Source of the DNA: Chitinophagaceae bacterium UBA1930
Lineage (GTDB): Bacteria > Bacteroidota > Bacteroidia > Chitinophagales > Chitinophagaceae
Direction of reading: 5' to 3'
NCBI GenBank assembly: GCA_002337145.1
Contig: DDFK01000003.1
Coordinates: 372,001 to 436,000, forward strand
DNA length: 64,000 nt
Shown: positions 1 to 8,676 of the stretch, in pieces
Layout: each line of letters opens with the position of its first letter
Position numbering within the stretch: position 1 is the stretch's first letter
The notes under the pieces: generated by a model
What the model saw: only the letters and a program-made list of their open reading frames with translations
What the model was told of the DNA's origin: nothing
Database searches by the model: none
Position numbers and translations under genes: made by a program

Positions 1-261
1 GCTGACAAATTTGAACGCATACAGACAATGCAGCCATTGTTCAAACGTGGCTTGGTAAAATTCAACATTGATGAAAAAGCAGACTTGGGCATGAAGCTTT
101 TACGTACCCAATTATTGGCTATTGAAAAAGGCAGCAGGATTAACGATGACTTGCCCGATGCTTTGGAAGGTGCTATATGGATGGCTGACAGGTACAACCA
201 AAGAAGGGGCAATGGCACACGCTCAGGCAAGTACAAAAAATCAACAAACCGCAGTATATGA
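1..261 (+). CDS. Phage terminase large subunit, C-terminal fragment
   Basis: The reading frame is open from the first base, so only the C-terminal 86 residues of a packaging ATPase/nuclease are visible. The segment DLPDALEGAIWMADRY, with acidic residues near the end, is the hallmark of the RNase H-like nuclease domain that cuts concatemeric or flanking DNA during head filling. The stop overlaps the start of the next small gene by four bases, consistent with a late operon. The ATPase domain lies outside the window. Confidence 0.75.
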   Translation, partial: ADKFERIQTMQPLFKRGLVKFNIDEKADLGMKLLRTQLLAIEKGSRINDDLPDALEGAIWMADRYNQRRGNGTRSGKYKKSTNRSI

Positions 262-500
262 TAAAGAAACTATTGAGTGCCCTGCAAACATGGGCAAGAC
301 GTAAGGGTTATAAAAAAGCTGTCAAAGAAGCCAACCATGAGTTTGAAACTACTGGAAGGACTGTTTATGTAGTGCTTAACAAAGGCGAGTTTATAACAGT
401 AACAAAAAGGAGATTAAAGAACCTTAGAAGGAATGGGCTAATGGGAAACACCACCATTGAACAGGTAGAGAAACATGCAGTTTACACAGCTAAATATTGA
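258..500 (+). CDS. Small basic phage protein, function unknown
   Basis: This 80-residue, lysine- and arginine-rich protein overlaps the terminase stop by four bases and ends just before the gp36-like gene, so it belongs to the late operon. No catalytic motif is visible. The position between terminase and portal-neighbour genes suggests a packaging or head accessory role, but that is inference from location only. Confidence 0.55.
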   Translation: MIKKLLSALQTWARRKGYKKAVKEANHEFETTGRTVYVVLNKGEFITVTKRRLKNLRRNGLMGNTTIEQVEKHAVYTAKY

Positions 501-503
501 ACC

Positions 504-965
504 ATGTACGTATTAAAAAATGATTACAGAGGGCGAATCAGTACAGACCTTTTAAACATACTTCTAAGCGAAGATGAAGCAGGCATATTGGCTCAGAGCA
601 GCAAGATAGCAGAAGATACTATAGCAACACATACAGCAGCTATGTACGATATAGCACCCGAATTTTTAAAAGCTGGTCTGCTAAGGAACTACTACACCTT
701 ATCAATGGCAATAAACATTGCCCTTTACAACATCTACAATATTGCAGATGATGAAAGCATTCCCGAAAAAATCATCAAGAATTATGATGATACTATGGAT
801 GACTTGGTTAAGATAAGTATAGGGAAGGCACAGCTTTCACTGCCTCCAAAACCCAATGACAATATTGGCGGCGGTGGAACACCTGGTGATGATGAGAATG
901 CAAGCACAACAGGCAAAGGTCTACGCAGATACGGGAGCCTTGCAAAACGCACACATAATCCATAA
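504..965 (+). CDS. Mu gp36-like protein (DUF1320)
   Basis: The 153-residue protein is mostly helical with a disordered glycine-rich tail (GGGGTPGDDE). Its order and size resemble the Mu gp36/DUF1320 family, whose members lie among Mu head genes. The N-terminus MYVLKNDYRGRI followed by a long helical bundle fits that family. It lies three bases after the previous stop and 11 bases before the portal gene. The identification rests on pattern and position, not on a diagnostic residue. Confidence 0.5.
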   Translation: MYVLKNDYRGRISTDLLNILLSEDEAGILAQSSKIAEDTIATHTAAMYDIAPEFLKAGLLRNYYTLSMAINIALYNIYNIADDESIPEKIIKNYDDTMDDLVKISIGKAQLSLPPKPNDNIGGGGTPGDDENASTTGKGLRRYGSLAKRTHNP

Positions 966-976
966 ACTATTTTATT

Positions 977-2161
977 ATGAATTTTTCTCTCCGAAATATT
1001 TTTCTTTCAAAGAAAACAACTGCAACAGCTTCCGAAGCTTCCAAAACGGATGAGCGTAAACGTGCAACCAAAGTCATAAAGAAGCAAGCTAAGCGTGAGG
1101 TACCTTATGAAATAAAGGATATAAAGCTTGCAATAGATATGGCAAAAAATGTCGATTATCCCGACAGGAGCAAACTACTGAAAATCTTTAACTATATCCT
1201 TCGGGACGGGCATTTAATGAGCCAAATAAAAACGGCATTAATCAAGGTTCAAAGCGAGCCTTGGATGATTTACCATAATGGCAAGCCTGATGAAGCAGTA
1301 TCGGAAATGTTTAGGCGTAAATGGTTCAATACAATCATTGCACATATATTCTATAAAGAAATGTTTGGCTTTACACTTTTGGAATGCGATGGGGTTGACG
1401 CATCTACAAATACCATTGGGAGCATAACAAGTATTGACAGGGAATATGTAAGCATTGAAAGGCAATGGATATTACTGGAAGGCAATATAAATGGTTCTTA
1501 CCTTCCTTATGGGGATATAATGCAGGAACTTGATTTGCTGCAATTTGGTGATAGCGAAAACCTCGGTTGCTTGCTTGAATGTGCATATAACGTTATCTGG
1601 AAATACTACGCACGCAGTGACTGGAGCAGGGCAAACGAAAAGGTTGGCACACCTATCCTCAGTGTTGTTGCAGATACAAACAATGAAGATGAACTGGATG
1701 CCATAGAAGCCAAAGCAGCAAACTTTGGAACTGATGGTTATATCATTGGTCAAAAAGGGGATGAACACGAATTGCTGGAAAGGAAAAGCGACAATTTCCA
1801 TCTGACATTCAAGGATAAAATTGCCCTGTGCAATGATGAACTTTCCAAAATAATCAATGGTCAAAGCGTTACTGCCGACACAACAGCTTTTGTTGGCTCT
1901 GCACAGGTTGGCGAAAGAACGATGGATGATTTTACACAGGCAAGGCTGCAAGGAATAGTTGATGAAATGAAAGAAACTGTTTGGCCATACCTGCTTTATA
2001 AAACCTTCAAAGTTGATGGTTACGAATTTGATTACCCAAGGCTTAAAAGGGAAAGGGACAATAAAATAAATGGTATCGCTACCGTTACAGACCCGGCAAA
2101 TAAACCAGATGAGCCAGCACCACCTACACCACCAAAGCCTAATCCTAAAAAGAAAAGATAA
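977..2161 (+). CDS. Mu gp29-like portal protein (DUF935)
   Basis: The 394-residue protein has the features of DUF935 portals of Mu-like phages: a basic N-terminus, the FGFTLLECD segment in the middle, and a proline-rich, basic C-terminal tail (PDEPAPPTPPKPNPKKKR). Portals form the dodecameric ring at the capsid vertex through which DNA is pumped by terminase. It is shorter than Mu gp29 (about 510 residues). The stop overlaps the start of the MuF gene by one base, indicating translational coupling. Confidence 0.75.
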   Translation: MNFSLRNIFLSKKTTATASEASKTDERKRATKVIKKQAKREVPYEIKDIKLAIDMAKNVDYPDRSKLLKIFNYILRDGHLMSQIKTALIKVQSEPWMIYHNGKPDEAVSEMFRRKWFNTIIAHIFYKEMFGFTLLECDGVDASTNTIGSITSIDREYVSIERQWILLEGNINGSYLPYGDIMQELDLLQFGDSENLGCLLECAYNVIWKYYARSDWSRANEKVGTPILSVVADTNNEDELDAIEAKAANFGTDGYIIGQKGDEHELLERKSDNFHLTFKDKIALCNDELSKIINGQSVTADTTAFVGSAQVGERTMDDFTQARLQGIVDEMKETVWPYLLYKTFKVDGYEFDYPRLKRERDNKINGIATVTDPANKPDEPAPPTPPKPNPKKKR

Positions 2162-3504
2162 TGTGCATCATTTGTGATACTGTATATACATTCAGTAACA
2201 AACAGCGTATTCAACTATCAAAAGAGTTGAATATTGACGGTGTTGTTGATAGGGCTATCAATCAGTTGTATGATGACAGGGTTATTGATGATGCAACAAA
2301 GCAGGCTTTGTTTGCTTCGCATTATGAGCCATTAAAAAAAGCAGTAGAAGAAGGGTACGGCAAACCGATTGCAAAAATTGAGTATGGTACACCTAACTAT
2401 GAATTTTTAAAACAGCTTCAAACAAATACAGCAGTATTTGCCATTTTCAAAACGCATGCTTCCATGAAGGACATGGCAGGTAAGCTGAAAGATGAAGCTG
2501 GCAACCTACGTTCAAAAGAGGACTTTAAAAAAGAAGCTTTAAAAGTTGATGCTACTTACCGTACAACGCATTTAGATGCCCAATACGACACAGCTGTAAG
2601 GACAGCACGTATGGCAGCCAATTGGCAGAAATACGTAAAAAATAAAAGGCTCTACCCCAACCTGAGGTATTTAATGACCAAGGCAGCGAAACCAGATGAA
2701 AAGCACTTGCAGTTCGTTGGTATCGTAGCAGCAATTGACAGCGTTTTTTGGAACTCGCACTATCCACCCAACAGGTGGAAGTGCCAATGCGGTGTTGAGC
2801 CAACAGATGATGAAGCAACAGACATTCCCGACAACCTTCCAGAAATACCAGCAGAATTTGCATTCAATGCTGGCAAGACAGGGCAGGTATTCGATATACA
2901 GAACAGCGATTATATAAAGAGCGTTCCACCAAAGGAGCAGCCAGCTTTGATAAGGCAGGCAGAAAAATATGTGGTGAAAGATGTTGCATTGCAGGCAGAG
3001 TACCAGCCTGTTTACAAAAGCAAAAAAGGTGGTGACGTTTCTGCACATCCATTGGCTTTTGACAATACCGATTTTAAAGAGGTATTGAAAGAAGCAACAA
3101 GCTATGTGAACCAAACAGGCAAAAGCATTAAAGTACTTCCCGATGTACAGGATGAAACTTTAAGAAACAAGCTTTTAACAGATGGTGTAAAACCCAAAAA
3201 AGCACCGGATTATTTAATTGACAACTCCTATGTAGCAGATTTGAAAACTGTTAGTGAACCAACACGCACTGCAATTAGGGAAGCATATAAAAGGTGCTAT
3301 GAACAATGCGACAACATCCTTTTAAAAATTGACGAAAGCAATTCAATTACTTCTGATGAACTGTACAGGTACAGTAAAGGTCTGTTTACAATGGGTTATT
3401 CCCACATGCAGAATATCAGTATATATTTTGAAGGCAAATGGTATGATACGACAAGGGATGAGATTCTGAAAGGTAATTGGGTCATAAAGAGAAAAAGCAA
3501 ATAA
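2161..3504 (+). CDS. MuF-like head morphogenesis protein with C-terminal nuclease-toxin-like domain
   Basis: Residues 1-215 look like the phage Mu F minor head protein family, ending with the conserved NRWKCQC segment (205-210). After a linker, residues about 295-447 form a different domain: a buried strand (IKVLPDV), then PDYLIDN at 349-355, ADLK at 359-362, and a helix rich in Gln, Cys and Asp. This resembles the PD-(D/E)xK-like CdiA-CT tRNase/nuclease fold, with Asp-Leu-Lys where Glu-x-Lys is commoner. MuF proteins with polymorphic-toxin tails are known in temperate phages and may be injected with the DNA. Toxic activity here is inference, and no dedicated immunity gene is obvious. Confidence 0.7.
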   Translation: MCIICDTVYTFSNKQRIQLSKELNIDGVVDRAINQLYDDRVIDDATKQALFASHYEPLKKAVEEGYGKPIAKIEYGTPNYEFLKQLQTNTAVFAIFKTHASMKDMAGKLKDEAGNLRSKEDFKKEALKVDATYRTTHLDAQYDTAVRTARMAANWQKYVKNKRLYPNLRYLMTKAAKPDEKHLQFVGIVAAIDSVFWNSHYPPNRWKCQCGVEPTDDEATDIPDNLPEIPAEFAFNAGKTGQVFDIQNSDYIKSVPPKEQPALIRQAEKYVVKDVALQAEYQPVYKSKKGGDVSAHPLAFDNTDFKEVLKEATSYVNQTGKSIKVLPDVQDETLRNKLLTDGVKPKKAPDYLIDNSYVADLKTVSEPTRTAIREAYKRCYEQCDNILLKIDESNSITSDELYRYSKGLFTMGYSHMQNISIYFEGKWYDTTRDEILKGNWVIKRKSK

Positions 3505-3580
3505 CCTGGGTCATTTGCTTTTTGGAGCGGCTGGCTTTGTTTCCGATGTAGCATGCCCTCCGCATAACAAAATTAGGAAC

Positions 3581-4117
3581 ATGGGGCTAGACAACCAAAA
3601 TATTAAAGGTGCAGATGAAATGGTACGTAAGCTTTTGGAAGCTAAACGGTACATAAAAGAAGATGTACCCGAAATAATAGGTATCGAAGCGACAAAGCAT
3701 TTCAAGAAGAATTTTTTTGATGAGGGCTTTGATGGCAAGAAATGGGACAGCAGGAAAAGCAAAAGGCTCGGTGGTACAAACGGGCAAAAGGTTCTGAGCC
3801 TGAGCGGTGAACTTGCTGAAAGCATTACATACAGGATTGATGGAAGCACCATCATTATATATACTGATAAGAAGTATGCCGAAATACATAACAAAGGTGG
3901 TAAGATTACGGTAACTGATAAAATGCGAAGGTTCTTTTGGTTCAAGAACAAAGAAGCCAAAGAAGCTGGTGCAGATGATGTAGCAGAGATGTACAAGGCA
4001 ATGGCATTGAGTAAAGAAATCACCATCAAGCAAAGGAAGTTCATGGGTGAAAGCAAGGAACTTATTACAATAATATCCAACAGGATTCAGAAAGATTTAA
4101 AACGTATTTTAGGATGA
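3581..4117 (+). CDS. Phage virion morphogenesis protein (Mu GpG-like)
   Basis: The product matches the tail-completion/virion morphogenesis family: FFDEGFDGKKWDSRK, then VLSLSGELAESITY, the usual 'F-D-G-x-W ... L-x-G-x-L-x-x-S-I' arrangement. Such proteins join heads and tails. The ATG at 3581 is preferred over an in-frame ATG at 3515, because the extra N-terminus (rich in Gly, Cys and Pro) is unlike the family and GAAC precedes 3581 closely. It overlaps the next gene by four bases. Confidence 0.7.
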   Translation: MGLDNQNIKGADEMVRKLLEAKRYIKEDVPEIIGIEATKHFKKNFFDEGFDGKKWDSRKSKRLGGTNGQKVLSLSGELAESITYRIDGSTIIIYTDKKYAEIHNKGGKITVTDKMRRFFWFKNKEAKEAGADDVAEMYKAMALSKEITIKQRKFMGESKELITIISNRIQKDLKRILG

Positions 4118-4566
4118 TACTATTCCCACACTATAAAGCAATCAAAACAAAGCTTGGAGCCGTTACACCTGTGTTCTTTTTCATTGGTCAGTATGCAAGC
4201 GGAAAGGACAATACGAGTTACAAAGTGCCAGCTATTTACATTGAAATGCCAAAGGACAACAACCTGCAGTTTTATGGAAAAAGGATAATGGCGGCTAAAT
4301 GCAACATCAAAATCCATTACATAAGCCATGCCCCATTCAAGAACCATGACAGTATTGTTCAAGACAATGCGATAGCTGCACATGAAAATAAACTGCTAGC
4401 AATTGACCTTCTGATTAAGGACTTTGATTTTAAAGATGGCAATGGCAGGTTACTGATGCAAGCCTTAACACCTGTAGGAAGCAATACGCTCAATTTTAAG
4501 GGGGATTATGTGTACAGCGTAATAACTTATGCCACCGAGGTATATTCCTACCACCAGCAGGGCTAA
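4114..4566 (+). CDS. Phage tail-terminator-like protein, putative
   Basis: The 150-residue protein is the last rightward late gene in the window and overlaps its upstream neighbour by four bases. Its size, position after GpG and alternating strands and helices fit a minor tail/terminator protein (Mu gp37-like), but no specific motif supports that. It ends tail-to-tail with the leftward operon, overlapping the convergent gene by four bases. Confidence 0.5.
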   Translation: MILFPHYKAIKTKLGAVTPVFFFIGQYASGKDNTSYKVPAIYIEMPKDNNLQFYGKRIMAAKCNIKIHYISHAPFKNHDSIVQDNAIAAHENKLLAIDLLIKDFDFKDGNGRLLMQALTPVGSNTLNFKGDYVYSVITYATEVYSYHQQG

Positions 4567-4793
4567 TATAGCATTGATAGTTGTGTGTATTTTTTTACTG
4601 TATCAACACAGGGAACTTTTGAGCCATCTGTTTTGAGGATTTTGGCAACTGTAGTAGGCTCCAACCAAACATCTTTTGCAACTTCTTCTATAACAGCAAT
4701 GACTGTCCATTTCGGGTTTTTGTAACGGTGGTACCTCCACCTTTCCCTTAGGTACTCGTTTCTTTTTTCAATAAGGTCTGTGTTGCGTGGCAT
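4563..4793 (-). CDS. Small HTH-like phage protein, unknown function
   Basis: This is a very basic, arginine- and tryptophan-rich protein of about 76 residues with a helix-turn-helix-like segment (VIEEVAKDVWLEPTTVAKIL). Starting at MPRNTDL (4793) is preferred, because the upstream extension to 4826 is cysteine- and histidine-rich and atypical. It could be a phage regulator at the end of the leftward operon. The identification as DNA-binding is inference from the helix pattern. Confidence 0.45.
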   Translation of the reverse strand: MPRNTDLIEKRNEYLRERWRYHRYKNPKWTVIAVIEEVAKDVWLEPTTVAKILKTDGSKVPCVDTVKKYTQLSMLY

Positions 4794-4864
4794 TAAGTGT
4801 GTTGTGCTGAAACACAATATTCGCATAACTTATTATCTCAATCAAAAAAAGATACTTACAAAAA

Positions 4865-4887
4865 AGCCCTGCATTTTGTGCAGGGCT
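4865..4887 (-). terminator. Rho-independent terminator
   Basis: A perfect 9-bp stem AGCCCTGCA/TGCAGGGCT with a 5-nt loop is followed, on the minus strand, by a run of T (the A tract at 4856-4865 on the plus strand). It ends the transcript of the secreted-protein gene at 4907. Confidence 0.75.
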
Positions 4888-4906
4888 TCAAATGTTTAAA
4901 TTAATC

Positions 4907-5428
4907 TTAGTTCTTAGTAACTGTAATTTTTGCATTACCATTTTGCAATGACTTGAAAACAATCTTATCGGTACCAGTATATTTTACAATTTCAGTTTTG
5001 TTCTTAATTTCTTCAACATTCAATTTAGTTTCCCAATATTTTATAAAAATTGCAACGACTTCATCAAAACTACCATCTATGATACATTTATCTACTGCAT
5101 GAATATCATTATTTAAACTTCTCCCATAAAAGCTAACATTTATTCTAGTTTGCTTACCTGTGCCAACTTCTTTAATATAAGATGCTGCTGCAATCCTGTT
5201 CTCTTTTGGACTACTCTTTAAATCAAAATCAGTAGAAGCATAATGCAAAGAGTATTTTAAAAACTTAGCAAATACAGGTTGAACTTGTCCTAAATCATAA
5301 CCACAAAAAACAACTAAATATCCATGAGATGAATATGTTCCATTTCTCCCAACTGTATAAGTCGTGTCCTGTGCTTTGACTTGTGCTACTGATGTAATCA
5401 ATAGTAAAACAAATAGTAATTTTTTCAT
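4907..5428 (-). CDS. Secreted protein of unknown function in the prophage
   Basis: The 173-residue product begins with a clear Sec signal peptide (MKKLLFVLLLITSVAQVKAQ, cleavage after AQ), a style typical of Bacteroidota periplasmic proteins. The mature part is a mixed alpha/beta domain without recognisable catalytic motifs. It lies at the end of the leftward operon, abuts the zinc-ribbon gene (shared base 5428) and is followed by a terminator. It could be a lysogenic-conversion (moron) gene, but that is inference. Confidence 0.55.
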   Translation of the reverse strand: MKKLLFVLLLITSVAQVKAQDTTYTVGRNGTYSSHGYLVVFCGYDLGQVQPVFAKFLKYSLHYASTDFDLKSSPKENRIAAASYIKEVGTGKQTRINVSFYGRSLNNDIHAVDKCIIDGSFDEVVAIFIKYWETKLNVEEIKNKTEIVKYTGTDKIVFKSLQNGNAKITVTKN

Positions 5429-5916
5429 TATAGTTTATTTTGTTCTTTTAAAACATCTTCAATTTTTTCATATTCCAAAACATCAAACGTCCAATATGAA
5501 TTACACTTTGGGCATTCCTGTAAACTATTGCCATCATCATCGATATCATATTCTATATCATCTACAGCAATTAACTGTTTACAGTTACCACATTCAATTA
5601 ATGGGTTTTCATACTCATAGATATATTCAGCCAAAGGCTCATGATAAAAAGTTTGAGTATCTTTTTCTACATCATACTTCCATTTGTATGGCTCCTTTAA
5701 TTCTATCAACTCTTTTATTGGTGTGTCATTTATAAATAAACCATCACAACCATTATCCCACTCTGTCATTATTTCTACAAGTGGATTTTTTCTTAAAAAA
5801 TCAGGAATTCCACCTTCTACTGAAAAACTAATTCTTTGATTACCAAAAACAGTAGTTGAGCGTGACCCTGCACGAGGGTTTTTCCTTATTGTATTTCTAT
5901 CAATTCTTACGACCAT
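5428..5916 (-). CDS. Zinc-ribbon protein, unknown function
   Basis: The 162-residue protein carries two CxxC pairs (CGNCKQL and CPKCNSYW) about 30 residues apart in its C-terminal third, consistent with a structural zinc ribbon. The N-terminus is basic and arginine-rich (NTIRKNPRAGSRS). It sits directly between GemA and the secreted-protein gene in the leftward operon. Its role is unknown. Confidence 0.5.
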   Translation of the reverse strand: MVVRIDRNTIRKNPRAGSRSTTVFGNQRISFSVEGGIPDFLRKNPLVEIMTEWDNGCDGLFINDTPIKELIELKEPYKWKYDVEKDTQTFYHEPLAEYIYEYENPLIECGNCKQLIAVDDIEYDIDDDGNSLQECPKCNSYWTFDVLEYEKIEDVLKEQNKL

Positions 5917-5918
5917 GA

Positions 5919-6326
5919 TTATATATTGTCTATAAAATTGCCTTCAATCTTTTCAAACTGGCTCACTAATTTAGGAAGTTCAGCTAATAGATATTGATTT
6001 AATTTTTTATGCAGGTAGCCAAACTTAATACACCAGTTATCTATGGAAACCATATCAGCTTTCTTTGTGCCGGATATTTCCCATCCCAAATTATGAGCCA
6101 TTGCAATAATTTTTTTCCGCATCTTCTCTGCACTTGCTTCGTCAGGGTCTAGGCTCTTTAGGTGCTTAATCATTTCGGCGGCTTCATTAACATGCAGTTT
6201 TGCACTGCTGCTTTCACGTCCACTACTAAAGCCATTAACCATTGCTGCTTTCCTTTCCTTATCAATACCAAGCTTTTGCACTAAAGTATTGATAGCTATT
6301 AATTGACCTTTGTTTAGATATGCCAT
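5919..6326 (-). CDS. gemA: GemA / Mu gp16-like regulatory protein (DUF1018)
   Basis: The product has the family pattern: N-terminal KGQLIAINTLVQKLGI, then a GFSSGRESSSAKLHVNEA stretch followed by a helix, and a C-terminal winged-helix-like half ending with conserved tryptophans and lysines. GemA-type proteins of Mu are early regulators that affect host gyrase-related gene expression. The ATG at 6326 (MAYLNK) is chosen over 6350, because the first eight residues of the longer form overlap the upstream gene and are not family-like. Confidence 0.65.
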   Translation of the reverse strand: MAYLNKGQLIAINTLVQKLGIDKERKAAMVNGFSSGRESSSAKLHVNEAAEMIKHLKSLDPDEASAEKMRKKIIAMAHNLGWEISGTKKADMVSIDNWCIKFGYLHKKLNQYLLAELPKLVSQFEKIEGNFIDNI

Positions 6327-6334
6327 GTTGTATA

Positions 6335-6772
6335 TTATAAGTTGTTCCAATCGTTTCTGTATTCTTTGTCCTTAATGAACCTTTGTGGAAGCATTGGTTT
6401 GTACCAAGGGTTCCTATTGCAGTACTTGGCATAAGCTATTGAGCCAATCAGTATGCTGTACTGTTCACTGCTTGTTATCTTAGGCCATTCTGGTTCAACC
6501 AAGTGCATATTTCTGTTGTAAGGATATTCACGTTTGAAATCATCGAACGTTACTTCGAAGTCAACTTCTTCAAACTTTACGGATTCAACATGTGCAAAAG
6601 CTTCTTCCACATTTTCAGCAAGTACAGGAATACGTGATTTGAAACTGTTTATATAAGTTGGAGTTATACCAGTTGCAGAACTGAAATTCATTCTAAACAA
6701 CTTGCTATCTGTGTCATAGATAGCCTCTACAAAACCTTTATATGCTGGTGATTTGAAAAGAAATCTTCTCAT
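6335..6772 (-). CDS. Phage protein, unknown function
   Basis: The 145-residue protein is rich in aromatic residues at both ends. I recognise no domain. It is placed between an ASCH-like gene and GemA in the leftward operon, with a 3-bp gap to its upstream neighbour, so it is very likely translated. Confidence 0.5.
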   Translation of the reverse strand: MRRFLFKSPAYKGFVEAIYDTDSKLFRMNFSSATGITPTYINSFKSRIPVLAENVEEAFAHVESVKFEEVDFEVTFDDFKREYPYNRNMHLVEPEWPKITSSEQYSILIGSIAYAKYCNRNPWYKPMLPQRFIKDKEYRNDWNNL

Positions 6773-6775
6773 AGC

Positions 6776-7174
6776 TTAATATTTAAAATCTGTCCAATGA
6801 TGTATATAGCCACTCCATTCATCTTTACCATTTGGTAAGAACCAATCTATAAACTGCTGTTTTGTAAGCCCATCGTTTTTTATGAGCAATTCAATTTCAT
6901 GGGGCATCAAATACCTGCCACTAACCGTTACCTCCAAACAGCTCTCATAAGTAATGAAGACAGATTGAACACCTTTCCTTTTCTCTAATGATGGAATGCC
7001 TTTGTTGAACTGTTCGTAATGTTTGGTTCTTACACCGTAAGCCAATTGAAGTGAATCACTTTTGCAATACCTTCTGCTTTCTCTAAGTGTATGTATCTTT
7101 TCACCACTTAATATTTTCTCCTTAAAAAGAGTGGGTGTACCATCTTTGAATTTCTTTTGGAATCCTAATAACAT
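6776..7174 (-). CDS. ASCH-like domain phage protein
   Basis: The order LLGFQKKF, ILSGEKIHTLRESRRY, later VQSVFITY and DGLTKQQFIDWFLPNG resembles small phage ASCH/PUA-like proteins, which have a lysine-rich 'K-x-H-T-x-R' segment and a C-terminal D-G-x-x-x-x-x-F-x-x-W-F helix. ASCH domains bind RNA or modified nucleosides. The start at 7174 (MLLGFQ) fits the family start better than 7201. Function is not established. Confidence 0.5.
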   Translation of the reverse strand: MLLGFQKKFKDGTPTLFKEKILSGEKIHTLRESRRYCKSDSLQLAYGVRTKHYEQFNKGIPSLEKRKGVQSVFITYESCLEVTVSGRYLMPHEIELLIKNDGLTKQQFIDWFLPNGKDEWSGYIHHWTDFKY

Positions 7175-7213
7175 AATAGATTTTTTAATTAAATGTTTCA
7201 ATTGCTTGTTTCA

Positions 7214-7729
7214 CTACTCTGCATAGCTATTATCATCCTTGTATTTTAGAGTGCATTCATCTTCTTCATCTTCATATTTATGTGCCCAGCATGTTTCAGT
7301 ACTGTAATGCCCACACCTTTCACAGTATTCATAGTGACCAACTATTTCTGCAATTTTGAAAGGATTAATAGAAGATGAATTATATTGTTTAACCCTTTTT
7401 GGCTTTAACAATTGAACTCCATTTTTTACAGTGCCACTTAATTTAGTTCCTTCTGCTATCCAATAGTTCCCGATAAATCCATCAGCCCACATTGGAGCAG
7501 ATATTATAGTGCCACCACTTCCATATTTATAAGCCCTTAAATCATTTTTATCACCATCATTACAAAAAAAAACCCAATTTACTAACCTCCAGTATGCCCC
7601 TCCAACTGCTTTAGGTACAAAAAATTTTGTCATTACAGAAAATGGCAACCCTTTTATATAATCTATATATACAATCTTGTGCAGTGTCCCATCTATTATT
7701 GTTTTCATAAGTTCTTTTTTAAAATTCAA
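7214..7729 (-). CDS. Phage protein with Cys-rich tail, unknown function
   Basis: The 171-residue product has a tyrosine/tryptophan-rich body and a short C-terminal cysteine cluster (CERCGHYSTETC, then another Cys) that could bind zinc. No enzyme motif is seen. A later in-frame ATG at 7708 is an equally possible start. It lies just downstream of the methyltransferase gene. Confidence 0.5.
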   Translation of the reverse strand: MNFKKELMKTIIDGTLHKIVYIDYIKGLPFSVMTKFFVPKAVGGAYWRLVNWVFFCNDGDKNDLRAYKYGSGGTIISAPMWADGFIGNYWIAEGTKLSGTVKNGVQLLKPKRVKQYNSSSINPFKIAEIVGHYEYCERCGHYSTETCWAHKYEDEEDECTLKYKDDNSYAE

Positions 7730-7749
7730 TTTGTATCTGCTACCTCGTT

Positions 7750-8649
7750 TTAATTAAAATATTTCATTGCCTGTTCGCCAACCCAATTGCCCATTTGAAC
7801 CGCTACAGCGTTACCAATAAGTCTATAGCTACTTACCTTGTCTGCAAAAACAAAATCATCAGGAAAGCCCTGCAAACGAGCATATTCACGAACTGTGAAA
7901 GGACGTACACCGTACTTTGCTTTCCTGTCTTTTACCAACCGAGTTCCTTTGTCCTTAGCGTAATGTGCAACGCATGTAGGAGCAATGGCATTGATGTTGG
8001 CAGGGTCAACTATTATTGGCAAGTCCCTGTATTTTCCATTGAGCCTTTCAATGGCTGATGGTGGCATTTCAATATGTGCATTACGTTCCAAAATGTCCTT
8101 TATTGTAGGCTTGTAGTTTGGTGCTACTGGTGCTGAAACATTGAATGGTTTCTTAGTACCAATGATTATTAAACGTTTCCTAGTTTGTGGCAACCATATA
8201 GCAGCATCAACAGGGCAAAAAACAGTAACATAATAGTTTGGCAGTTTTGTCATTGCTTCCATTACTACCTTAAACTTTTTCATGCCAGGAACATTTTCAA
8301 CAACATACATTTCAGGTTGTTCAATTGCTATGTGCCTAAAGAAATGCAGAAACAAATCATCCCCTGTACGTGTGCCATGTATATCGGCAATAGCCGTGTA
8401 TTTGTTGCAGGGATATGTACCAATAATAATATCGCTTTGCTGCTGGCTCAATACTTCAATCTCCTTTATATCGGCAGTCAAAATAGGGTGCTTGAAATAG
8501 TGGCTATTAGCCTTCATGCAGTCAGTTGCTTCTTTATCCAAATCAAGGCTCTGAATTACATTGACACCTGCCATCATCATGCCCAGTTCCTTGCCGCCAC
8601 ATCCCGAAAAATATCCTTTGGCTGTTGGTATGTATTTTCGTGTACACAT
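7750..8649 (-). CDS. DNA (cytosine-5) methyltransferase, orphan phage enzyme
   Basis: All core C5-methyltransferase motifs are present in order: FSGCGG (14-19, AdoMet binding), the catalytic PC pair in TYPCNKYT (80-81), ENVPG (118-122), QTRKRL (155-160) and the C-terminal GNAVAVQMG (279-287). The motif IV loop reads Pro-Cys-Asn-Lys-Tyr rather than Pro-Cys-Gln. The target-recognition region is short. No restriction endonuclease is adjacent, so it likely protects phage DNA or marks it epigenetically. Sequence specificity cannot be read from the protein. Confidence 0.85.
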   Translation of the reverse strand: MCTRKYIPTAKGYFSGCGGKELGMMMAGVNVIQSLDLDKEATDCMKANSHYFKHPILTADIKEIEVLSQQQSDIIIGTYPCNKYTAIADIHGTRTGDDLFLHFFRHIAIEQPEMYVVENVPGMKKFKVVMEAMTKLPNYYVTVFCPVDAAIWLPQTRKRLIIIGTKKPFNVSAPVAPNYKPTIKDILERNAHIEMPPSAIERLNGKYRDLPIIVDPANINAIAPTCVAHYAKDKGTRLVKDRKAKYGVRPFTVREYARLQGFPDDFVFADKVSSYRLIGNAVAVQMGNWVGEQAMKYFN

Positions 8650-8676
8650 ATAGTATATTTAAAAAAATTGGGGGTT

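Noticed and set aside
8185..8676. Long rightward open frame over the methyltransferase gene
   Set aside because: It is antisense to a gene with all catalytic motifs; only the part from 8677 on is free of a gene on the other strand.
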